From positions 1 to 19,383 of the forward strand of contig DASQ01000107.1 in assembly GCA_002503885.1 (NCBI GenBank): a stretch of DNA of 19,383 bases, written 5' to 3'. Both the position numbers and the translations under genes were made by a program. The DNA is from Methanoculleus marisnigri (GTDB taxonomy: Archaea; Halobacteriota; Methanomicrobia; Methanomicrobiales; Methanoculleaceae). A model generated the notes under the pieces. That model was not told the origin of the DNA. It did not search any database and saw only the letters and a list, made by a program, of their open reading frames with translations. Below are positions 1 to 5,010 of the stretch, in pieces (the first letter of the stretch is position 1; every line of letters starts with the position of its first letter).

Positions 1-177
1 GGGGTACATTGGTTTTGTCTTTGTCCGGGATTTCTTTGGTTTCGGTACGCCGCGTTCATCACTTTCAACTCGGAGATATTGAAGATATCTGGTTTGTACT
101 TTCCCATTTTCCCGATAACTCTCATATTTGTAGAGATACACTCGATTTCCTTTCTTGATGCGTTTGATATATACCAT
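1..177 (-). CDS. Transposase-like protein, N-terminal fragment (runs off the left edge)
   Basis: An open frame reads leftward from ATG at 177 to base 1 without a stop, giving the first 59 residues of a protein that continues outside the window. It begins MVYIKRIKKGNRVYLYKYES, followed by a YREN-G-K-x-RYLQYL segment and a basic Pro/Lys/Arg-rich stretch (PKPKKSRTKTKP). A short basic start followed by a 'YLYKYESYRENGKVQTRYLQYL'-like beta-rich segment is the usual opening of many archaeal DDE transposases (IS1634/IS4-like groups), so I read this as the N-terminus of such a transposase; the catalytic part is not visible. A weak TATA-like TTATTTT lies at 202-208, 25-31 bases upstream, which fits a leaderless message. 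It sits in the less GC-rich accessory patch. It could instead be an uncharacterised basic protein. Confidence 0.5.
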   Translation of the reverse strand, partial: MVYIKRIKKGNRVYLYKYESYRENGKVQTRYLQYLRVESDERGVPKPKKSRTKTKPMYP

Positions 178-304
178 GTGAGTTGTATTACAACATACAA
201 CAAAATAAGCCTTTCCCCTCTCTAATTAATATTTTAAGACACAAGGGGGAGATAGTGGCGAGAAATCTCGCATGTAAGGTGTAAATTCTATCTATTCAGG
301 TTAA

Positions 305-601
305 ATGCTCCTGCCTATCAAAGTCTCTCCCCGTCGCCGCGTGTGGGCTGATGTGTCCTTCAGATTCGAGAAGCATGTCTATGCAGAGTCCACAGAGGAC
401 GTTGCCCGCTACACTCTCAAGTACGGCCGCGTGAATGGGATCTATGAGGACGAAGAGATAGCCTTTGATCTCAAGCGTACAGTGTCCTCGATGCTCCGGG
501 ACGGCATCCCCGCCAAACAAGTGGTTGAGGAGACCAGCCAGATCTATGGCATCCCCCAAGAGTGCGTAGAGGAAGTTATCTCAGCCTGTCCCCCCCAATA
601 A
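305..601 (+). CDS. Small hypothetical protein (98 aa)
   Basis: A 98-residue frame starting at ATG 305, with AGGT four bases before the start as a modest ribosome-binding site. I do not recognise the family with confidence. The N-terminal half is basic and beta-like (RRRVWADVSFRFEKHVYAES), and the C-terminal half is helical with the pattern 'LRDGIPAKQVVEETSQIYGI' then PQECVEEVI. That pattern resembles the helical tail of PqqD-like or other small winged-helix proteins, but this is only a shape resemblance. No signal peptide or membrane segment is visible. The opposite-strand frame over the same bases (296-559) is less convincing. Divergent from the transposase-like fragment, with which it shares the AT-rich 178-304 spacer. 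Confidence 0.5.
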   Translation: MLLPIKVSPRRRVWADVSFRFEKHVYAESTEDVARYTLKYGRVNGIYEDEEIAFDLKRTVSSMLRDGIPAKQVVEETSQIYGIPQECVEEVISACPPQ

Positions 602-646
602 GCCCTTTCCCCAGGTGCGCGGCGTGAAAGTGATCCTCCCCAAAAC

Positions 647-652
647 TATATC
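647..652 (+). promoter_or_regulatory. TATA box for the 678 gene
   Basis: CTATAT lies 26-31 bases before the ATG at 678, the expected TATA-to-start distance of a leaderless archaeal message. This supports ATG 678 over the longer GTG start at 615, which would place the TATA box inside the gene. Confidence 0.45.
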
Positions 653-677
653 TTTCCAGATACAGACATCATCATGT

Positions 678-830
678 ATGCCGACGAAGACGGTAGTCGA
701 GCGGAAGAAGGCAGCCCTCACTCAGGCTGAAATCCAAGCCAGTATCGATAGACTGGATGCGGACATGGAGAGAGCGGGGAAAGGTCGGAAATATACTCAT
801 GCTGAGATAAAAAAGAAATATGGGTTATAA
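678..830 (+). CDS. Small antitoxin-like protein (50 aa)
   Basis: A 50-residue, charged, helical protein starting MPTKTVVERKKAALTQ and ending GKGRKYTHAEIKKKYGL. The ending, a basic patch then 'YTxxEIKKKYGL', resembles the C-terminus of small Phd/RelB-type antitoxins, where such a tail follows the toxin-binding helix; the assignment rests on pattern only. The frame remains open upstream to a GTG at 615 (71 aa), but the TATA box at 647-652 favours ATG 678. Its stop overlaps by six bases the stop of the convergent RelE/ParE-like toxin (825-1139), so the two transcripts converge tail to tail. It is not the canonical upstream partner of that toxin, whose own broken antitoxin is at 1149-1308. It could be an orphan antitoxin or an unrelated small regulator. 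Confidence 0.45.
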   Translation: MPTKTVVERKKAALTQAEIQASIDRLDADMERAGKGRKYTHAEIKKKYGL

Positions 831-1139
831 ATCGATGTGCGGGTACATCTGGTGTGCCTCCTCGAAACCCACGATCAGATGAATTTGAGCAAATCTGTTC
901 TCTTTCGCCCCCATCACCTTGTAAAACACGGTGTATTTCCTCTGAACATGTAACCGGTGAGTGTTCTCCTTCCCTTTCAGTTTCTTCTTGTTGCATAGTC
1001 TGATCCGGTCGAAGAGGTGTTCACCCAGGCAAAACTCTATTTTCTGGATGATTTTTGCTAAATACTCGCTATCTCTGTGCTCAATTGCATCAAGATGTTT
1101 TTCTGCCGTCTCTGTGTATACGATCTCGTATTTCGTCAT
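825..1139 (-). CDS. RelE/ParE-family type II toxin
   Basis: A 104-residue protein of the size and layout of RelE/ParE toxins. It opens with a beta strand (MTKYEIVYTETAEKHLDAI), continues with two amphipathic helices (about residues 12-40), and then shows the typical beta-sheet core 'KKKLKGKENTHRLHVQRKYTVFYKV' pattern (about 52-76) that in this superfamily reads 'K.LkG....yRlrvg.yRvvY.v'. Members are ribosome-dependent mRNA endonucleases (RelE) or gyrase inhibitors (ParE); which activity applies cannot be told from the sequence. A GGGAGG ribosome-binding site sits three bases before ATG 1139, immediately after the antitoxin stop codon (nine bases between stop and start), giving the standard antitoxin-then-toxin operon order. 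The toxin frame is intact while its upstream partner is frameshifted. Confidence 0.7.
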   Translation of the reverse strand: MTKYEIVYTETAEKHLDAIEHRDSEYLAKIIQKIEFCLGEHLFDRIRLCNKKKLKGKENTHRLHVQRKYTVFYKVMGAKENRFAQIHLIVGFEEAHQMYPHIDL

Positions 1140-1148
1140 GCGCCTCCC

Positions 1149-1308
1149 TCAGACCTCGACGCCCCGTGTACGCAGCGCGGCGATCACACCCTGTTCTGCA
1201 GCCTCAGAAATGGGGATACTCTCTTCCTTCGCGAGGAGGTAGACGTTCTCGTGGATAACGGACGGAGGTCTGTTGAAAAACCTCTCCCTTTGCGTTGATG
1301 TGCTTCAT
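1149..1308 (-). pseudogene. Frameshifted antitoxin partner of the RelE/ParE toxin
   Basis: Reading leftward from ATG 1308 gives MKHINAKGEVFQQTSVR, which runs into nonsense and an early stop. From about 1253-1260 a second frame (+1) carries IHENVYLLAKEESIPISEA and continues to GVEV and a TGA at 1149-1151. Removing one T in the CGTTATCC stretch (1253-1260, minus sense) joins the two into a continuous protein of about 52 residues reading 'TSVRIHENVYLLAKEE', a typical small antitoxin layout (beta strand then helices). The second half has no start codon of its own before the preceding stop. So the antitoxin appears inactivated by a one-base insertion, or the base is a sequencing error. The stop is nine bases before the toxin ATG. 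Confidence 0.6.
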
Positions 1309-1333
1309 AGTAGATGCATAGCAAGTATTGCCA

Positions 1334-1341
1334 CTTAAAAA
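1334..1341 (-). promoter_or_regulatory. TATA box of the toxin-antitoxin operon
   Basis: TTTTTAAG (minus sense) lies 26-33 bases before the antitoxin ATG at 1308, with no ribosome-binding site between, as in a leaderless archaeal operon. Confidence 0.4.
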
Positions 1342-1420
1342 GCAGGTGTCAAACAAATCGCCCCTCTTTAGGCACCCTCTCTTTATCGCGGTCTAAGCAG
1401 AGCATTAGGATACCCGAAAG

Positions 1421-1450
1421 TGTGCCCACATGTGCGCACATGTCCGGACA
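1421..1450. promoter_or_regulatory. Three tandem 10-bp palindromic boxes (operator-like)
   Basis: Three decamers lie head to tail without spacing: TGTGCCCACA, TGTGCGCACA and TGTCCGGACA. The second and third are perfect palindromes; the first differs only at its centre. Bases 1428-1443 also form a perfect 16-bp palindrome. The consensus is TGTSCSSACA. Closely spaced short palindromes are the typical operator of ribbon-helix-helix repressors that bind cooperatively. The array lies 14-43 bases before an ATG at 1464 that has an AGGAG site, where the core promoter of that frame would be, and about 115 bases before the divergent antitoxin. A broken RHH reading frame follows at 1554. Confidence 0.5.
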
Positions 1451-1463
1451 GGAGAAAAGAATC

Positions 1464-1733
1464 ATGGAAACGAGAGAAAGGAAGAATCCGACGATAATCC
1501 ATCGGATTAGAAAAACCACATGATGCCCGTGGGGCCACAGGCATACCAGATGAAAATATGTAGGTGACCCATTTTCATACGAAAGGGTCCACACTACTGT
1601 AGCACCGGATACTTACGAGTATCTAAAGAATACAGCCGTTAACGTGGGCCAATTAGTAGATAGAGCGGTTTCTGAACTCCGAAAGGTAACGCCTCATGGA
1701 TTGATCCTTATTTCGCAAAAGAAGGAAGAATCA
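1464..1733 (+). pseudogene. Degenerate ribbon-helix-helix protein remnant abutting tRNA-Val
   Basis: An ATG at 1464 with AGGAG nine to thirteen bases upstream starts a 19-residue peptide (METRERKNPTIIHRIRKTT) that stops at 1521-1523. In the same frame a second stop follows at 1551-1553; after it the frame is open but has no ATG, GTG or TTG before its conserved part. That part reads 'ERVHTTVAPDTYEYLKN' and 'VNVGQLVDRAVSELRK' (about 1581-1685), matching the beta strand plus two helices of an RHH DNA-binding domain. The frame then continues as SQKKEESWAWGDSNARTS straight into the antisense of tRNA-Val at 1734. I read it as a decayed element-borne regulator, or the 5' remainder of an integrase split by integration at the tRNA. 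No catalytic integrase residues are present, so the second reading is only a possibility. Confidence 0.4.
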
Positions 1734-1807
1734 TGGGCTTGGGGCGATTCGAACGCCCGGACTTCGCCGTGTAAGGGCGACGTCATAACCAGCTAGACCA
1801 CAAGCCC
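1734..1807 (-). tRNA. tRNA-Val (anticodon UAC)
   Basis: A complete 74-base cloverleaf on the minus strand. A seven-pair acceptor stem (GGGCTTG with CAAGCCC) is followed by discriminator A at 1734; the D arm contains AGCTGGTTA. The anticodon stem TCGCC/GGCGA closes a CTTACAC loop with anticodon TAC at 1771-1773. The T arm is GGGCG-TTCGAAT-CGCCC. CCA is not encoded and no intron is present. The 3' end coincides with the border between the accessory left patch and the conserved genes to the right. Confidence 0.95.
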
Positions 1808-1884
1808 TGCGGATGCCTTATAGTGTTTTGCACCGTGACGGATAAACGTGTTGCCTGCCGGAGGTTTCGGATAGGAGCCTTGCG

Positions 1885-1891
1885 AAAAAAA
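1885..1891 (-). terminator. Oligo-T terminator of mch
   Basis: A run of seven T (minus sense) starts six bases after the mch stop codon, the standard archaeal intrinsic termination signal. No strong hairpin precedes it. Confidence 0.6.
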
Positions 1892-1896
1892 TTGGG

Positions 1897-2844
1897 TTAG
1901 ATGAATCCGAAGGACTTCAGCGTCACATCGGGGTTGACGGCTCCCACGTGGTAGACCTTGCCCTCGGAGAGCTCGTTGATGACGACCTCGGCCGGCGAGA
2001 AGAGCGAGGTGTCGATCTGGTAGAAGTCGAAGTTGGCTTCCTTGAATATGTCGTAGAACGGTTTTCCGTATCCCTTGGACTTATTGCTCGGGAGCCGGTC
2101 CAGGTAGTCCTTGATCTCGGGGGCGTTCATCGTCAGCATGATGCTGCCGTGGTAGATCGTGGCGTCGTTGGTGCAGCCCATCGCCTTCGTGCCGTCCTTC
2201 TTGACGGGGGCGATCGGGGCGTGGCCGATACCGGCGGTGATCTTCCTCGTGTCAAAGCCGAGCTCGTTCAACTTGTAGACCGCGGTCTCGACACAGCGGC
2301 CGGCGACCTGGACCGAGCCGACGATCGATGCCGTGGGGGCGACGACCGCGCAGGTGTTCGCCACATCCACGTTGCAGGCCTCGGCGATATTCTCCATCAC
2401 GGCGGCGTTCGGGAGGTGGTCGCTCTCGAGGCAGATGACCGCGTAATCGAACTCGTCTTCGTACTCGATGACCTCATAGGTGTGCTTGGGCTTTAAGGAG
2501 AGCGCCCGTGCGGGGCCGCTGCCCATGGCGAAGTACTTGTTGACGTTGACCGTCCAGCCCGCTTTCTGGGCGCCGAGGCATGCAATGGCCGGGAAGTCGG
2601 TGCTGACCTCGACGAAGGGGATCGGGACGTTCTTGATCTGGCCCATCGTTACGTTGACCTCGCCAAGCCCGCCCATGCAGATCTCGGTGAACCGTCTCCC
2701 GGTCAGGTACCCGCCGGTTGTGCTGACGCCGCAGTCTACGACGCGTGCGCCATTGTCGAGCTCGTGCGGGACGGCATGGAACTCTTCGGCGTATTCAAAG
2801 AGTTCCTCAAAAATATCCAGTGCCAGTTCGTTTACGCTGAGCAT
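1897..2844 (-). CDS. mch: Methenyltetrahydromethanopterin cyclohydrolase
   Basis: Catalyses the reversible hydrolysis of methenyl-H4MPT to N5-formyl-H4MPT (EC 3.5.4.27), a cytoplasmic step in reducing CO2 to methane. The sequence follows the family closely end to end: 'VVDCGVSTTGGY', 'EICMGGLGEV', 'TDFPAIACLGAQKAGW', 'YFAMGSGPARALSLKPKHTY', 'VVAPTASIVGSVQVAGR', 'GIGHAPIAPVKKDGTKAMG', 'GYGKPFYDIFKEANFDFYQI' and 'FSPAEVVINEL'. The length of 315 residues is normal. A TTG at 2868 would add eight residues, but ATG 2844 is preferred: it has GAGGT eight bases upstream and matches the 'M-[LV]-SVN' opening of known Mch proteins. It lies 49 bases after orc1/cdc6 on the same strand, so co-transcription is possible; a TTTGATAAT box near 2889-2897 could also give it its own promoter. 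Confidence 0.95.
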   Translation of the reverse strand: MLSVNELALDIFEELFEYAEEFHAVPHELDNGARVVDCGVSTTGGYLTGRRFTEICMGGLGEVNVTMGQIKNVPIPFVEVSTDFPAIACLGAQKAGWTVNVNKYFAMGSGPARALSLKPKHTYEVIEYEDEFDYAVICLESDHLPNAAVMENIAEACNVDVANTCAVVAPTASIVGSVQVAGRCVETAVYKLNELGFDTRKITAGIGHAPIAPVKKDGTKAMGCTNDATIYHGSIMLTMNAPEIKDYLDRLPSNKSKGYGKPFYDIFKEANFDFYQIDTSLFSPAEVVINELSEGKVYHVGAVNPDVTLKSFGFI

Positions 2845-2893
2845 GTGGAAAACCTCATCAGAGTACAAACGGTGGACGAACAGATAAGGATTA

Positions 2894-4036
2894 TCAAATC
2901 GTCTGCTCCAGTCCCAGGTGCTCCAGCACGCGCCCGGGATCGTAGCGGAGACTGATCAGCCGGGTCCGCCCCTTCCCCTGGCGGTAATGGAGGTTTAAGA
3001 GCCGCATCGCGTCAAATTTCTGGATCATCTTATAGTACTTGGTGTAACTGACCGCCACCTGTTCTTTTACGAACCGGTAGACGTCGCCGGCGTTCATCTC
3101 CTGGTCGTCGCGAGCCGCCATCTCGGCGATCCTGCCGAGCACCTCCTTCTCCTCGGCCTTGAGCGCCCGAAGCGAGAACGAAAGGTGCAGATACCGGGAA
3201 ACCTCGTACGCCTTGCAGACATCATCGCGCTCGACAACACGGCGTGCCTCCTTCTCGGCGTTCAGGGCTGCCCGTTTGAGAAGGTCGATACCGACGCGGA
3301 GGTCGCCGCTCTTCATCGTCTGCTCCACCACGAGGTCCAGCATCTCGGGCCGGAGGACATTCGGGTAGAGCCCCTGCAGGACTCTTTCTTCAAGGATGTC
3401 GTGGACCTCCTCGCCTGAGTAGGGGGGGAAATAGACCTCGGTGGGTCGGAAGACCGATGCCACCCGGGCGTCGACCTCGCTCTGCAGGTTGACGGACATG
3501 TCGCTGACGATGGCGATCACGCCGATCCTGACGCCCGGATAGGCCTCATGAGAGCGCAGCAGCGGGTAGAGCACCTGGTTGATCTCGTTCTCGTAGAGGA
3601 GGTAGTTTGCGTCGTCGAGCGCCACCAGAAGCACCTGCTCCTCGCGCTGCAGGATCCGGGCTATGGCATCGAAGACCTGCTTGAACGATGTGCCTGACGC
3701 CGGCGGCAGGTGCCCGGTGATCCGGCGGTATATCTGCGAGAAGATGGCGAATTTGGTGTTGTCGATCTGGCAGTTGATATAGACGGGGACGAGTTTCTTC
3801 GTGGCCTCTTCGATCTCGGCGAGGACTTTCCTGACGCTTGTCGTCTTCCCCGTCCCCGGAAGGCCCCGGCAGATGGTGTTCTGGGGCCTCACACCCCGGA
3901 GGCCCGGCCGGACCTGAAAAGCGAGTTCCCGGATCTGGGCATCACGATGATTGAACTGCTCAGGGACGTAATCGATCTCGAAGACTTCAGGGTCTCGAAA
4001 AAGCGTCTCCTCCCACATGAGCAGGTTCTTCTTCAT
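2894..4036 (-). CDS. cdc6: Orc1/Cdc6-type origin-binding AAA+ protein
   Basis: Archaeal replication initiator family: binds origin repeats through a C-terminal winged helix and helps load MCM, using an N-terminal AAA+ ATPase. Counted from ATG 4036 (380 aa), the Cdc6 opening 'VPEQFNHRDAQIREL' is at 24-38 and Walker A GLPGTGKTT at 58-66. Walker B is LLVALDDAN with the acidic pair at 141-142, and sensor-2 is DARVASVF at about 189-196. The winged helix spans roughly 300-375. Two points are unusual: Walker B has Asp-Asp where Asp-Glu is normal, and the sensor-1 position reads IVSDMS rather than the usual Asn motif. A longer start at 4075 is open, but its first codons contain the TATA box at 4060-4068, so 4036, preceded by GAGGA, is chosen. 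Methanomicrobia often carry several Orc1/Cdc6 copies, and this looks like a divergent one. Confidence 0.9.
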   Translation of the reverse strand: MKKNLLMWEETLFRDPEVFEIDYVPEQFNHRDAQIRELAFQVRPGLRGVRPQNTICRGLPGTGKTTSVRKVLAEIEEATKKLVPVYINCQIDNTKFAIFSQIYRRITGHLPPASGTSFKQVFDAIARILQREEQVLLVALDDANYLLYENEINQVLYPLLRSHEAYPGVRIGVIAIVSDMSVNLQSEVDARVASVFRPTEVYFPPYSGEEVHDILEERVLQGLYPNVLRPEMLDLVVEQTMKSGDLRVGIDLLKRAALNAEKEARRVVERDDVCKAYEVSRYLHLSFSLRALKAEEKEVLGRIAEMAARDDQEMNAGDVYRFVKEQVAVSYTKYYKMIQKFDAMRLLNLHYRQGKGRTRLISLRYDPGRVLEHLGLEQTI

Positions 4037-4059
4037 TATACAATCCTCTGGTACAGTAG

Positions 4060-4068
4060 TATTTATAA
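4060..4068 (-). promoter_or_regulatory. TATA box of orc1/cdc6
   Basis: TTATAAATA (minus sense) lies 24-32 bases before ATG 4036. Its position inside the longer open frame decides the start in favour of 4036. Confidence 0.6.
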
Positions 4069-4110
4069 CCTCCATGTTGTTATTTCATCATCGCAGAGAT
4101 CCTGAAGGGC

Positions 4111-4728
4111 TTAAGGCTGTTCCATGCACTTCTTGCAGAGCGTTTTGCTCATGAAGAGCTGAGAGAGCTTTGCCTGTGATTTCGTCACTCCTGCTCCGCA
4201 CATCTCGCAGACATCCTCTCCCGGAGCGGCGGGCGGCTTTGCTGCGACTGGTTCCTGCGCCGGTGGTGCCTGTTCCGGGGCTGCCTCCGGTTCTGCTGGA
4301 ACCTTCTCCTCCAGTTTTACGGGTGGTTGGGGGATCCGGGGTGGCTCCGGGTGTTCCGGCGCCGGCGGAATTGCTGCCTCGATGACGTCGGGCGAAGGGC
4401 AGGCTTTCTCTTCCTCTCCGTGTGCCGGCTCCGTCTCGGGGGTCTCCGGTGCCTCCGGGCCGGCAGCCTTCTCCTCCGGCGCCGGTCCTGCGGGCGGTGC
4501 TCGCGGCTCCGCAGGTCTGACCGCGAGAACGCGCCGCCGGTATGCATCCACACGCTCGGCGGTTGCCTGATCACCGCGCCCGAGCCGGGCAAGCATCCCG
4601 TCAAGGAACGTGACAAGGTCGTCTACATCCTCATGGGTCTCTACATCCCCCTCGACCTCGAGGCGGAGGTTTTCGTAGTTCTCGAGGTTGATGGTGATCC
4701 CGATGGTGACTTCCTTCTTGCTGGACAT
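4111..4728 (-). CDS. Zinc-ribbon protein with a Pro/Ala/Glu-rich linker (hypothetical)
   Basis: A 205-residue protein of unknown function. Residues 1-65 form a compact folded region with an alternating strand (VTIGITINLENYENLRLEVE) followed by helices. Residues about 70-170 are a low-complexity Pro, Ala and Glu linker that should be disordered. Residues 174-201 carry a CxxC pair (CEMC at 174-177, CKKC at 198-201), a plausible zinc ribbon close to the C-terminus. No signal peptide or membrane segment is seen, so it is probably cytoplasmic. The architecture, a small beta domain tethered to a zinc ribbon, suggests binding to protein or nucleic acid. Longer starts at 4782 and 4737 exist; 4728 is preferred because a TATATAA box lies 26-32 bases upstream. 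It is upstream of orc1/cdc6 on the same strand, separated by 74 bases that contain that gene's promoter. Confidence 0.75.
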   Translation of the reverse strand: MSSKKEVTIGITINLENYENLRLEVEGDVETHEDVDDLVTFLDGMLARLGRGDQATAERVDAYRRRVLAVRPAEPRAPPAGPAPEEKAAGPEAPETPETEPAHGEEEKACPSPDVIEAAIPPAPEHPEPPRIPQPPVKLEEKVPAEPEAAPEQAPPAQEPVAAKPPAAPGEDVCEMCGAGVTKSQAKLSQLFMSKTLCKKCMEQP

Positions 4729-4753
4729 ATACTCCATTAAATATTGTATTCCA

Positions 4754-4760
4754 TTATATA
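4754..4760 (-). promoter_or_regulatory. TATA box of the zinc-ribbon gene
   Basis: TATATAA (minus sense) is 26-32 bases before ATG 4728, indicating a leaderless message and fixing the start. Confidence 0.55.
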
Positions 4761-4982
4761 CAATTCCACCGGCGACCGGCATCGCCTCGTCATTCGGTCC
4801 GTCCGGCTCCCGTTTTCATCCTCTGTATCCGGCCCATAGGTCCGCTATCGGGGGGCTCTCCCCGTGGGAACCGATGCAATATCACCGGGAGCCCGCCGTG
4901 CAGGCGAAGCCGCTGCCGGCCGTTGCCCCTGAACTCTGAAACCTGGCTCCTTGGGGGTATGACCCTTTTCTCACCCATCGAT

Positions 4983-4989
4983 TTTTATA
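4983..4989 (+). promoter_or_regulatory. TATA box of beta-helix gene P1
   Basis: TTTATAA centred about 25 bases before the GTG start at 5011, with no ribosome-binding site between them; consistent with a leaderless transcript. Confidence 0.55.
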
Positions 4990-5010
4990 ATCCAGTGATG
5001 ATGTCTGGCC

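Noticed and set aside
1421..1450. CRISPR-like array
   Set aside because: The repeated units are contiguous 10-mers without spacers; no CRISPR repeat-spacer pattern exists anywhere in the window and no cas gene is present.
1948..2887. Long plus-strand open frames opposite mch
   Set aside because: They are antisense shadows of a highly conserved gene in GC-rich DNA, with no promoter or start signals.
4037..5010. Possible replication origin beside orc1/cdc6
   Set aside because: I looked for ORB-like direct or inverted repeats in the short upstream spacers and saw none; the spacers are only 74 and about 280 bases and carry ordinary promoters.
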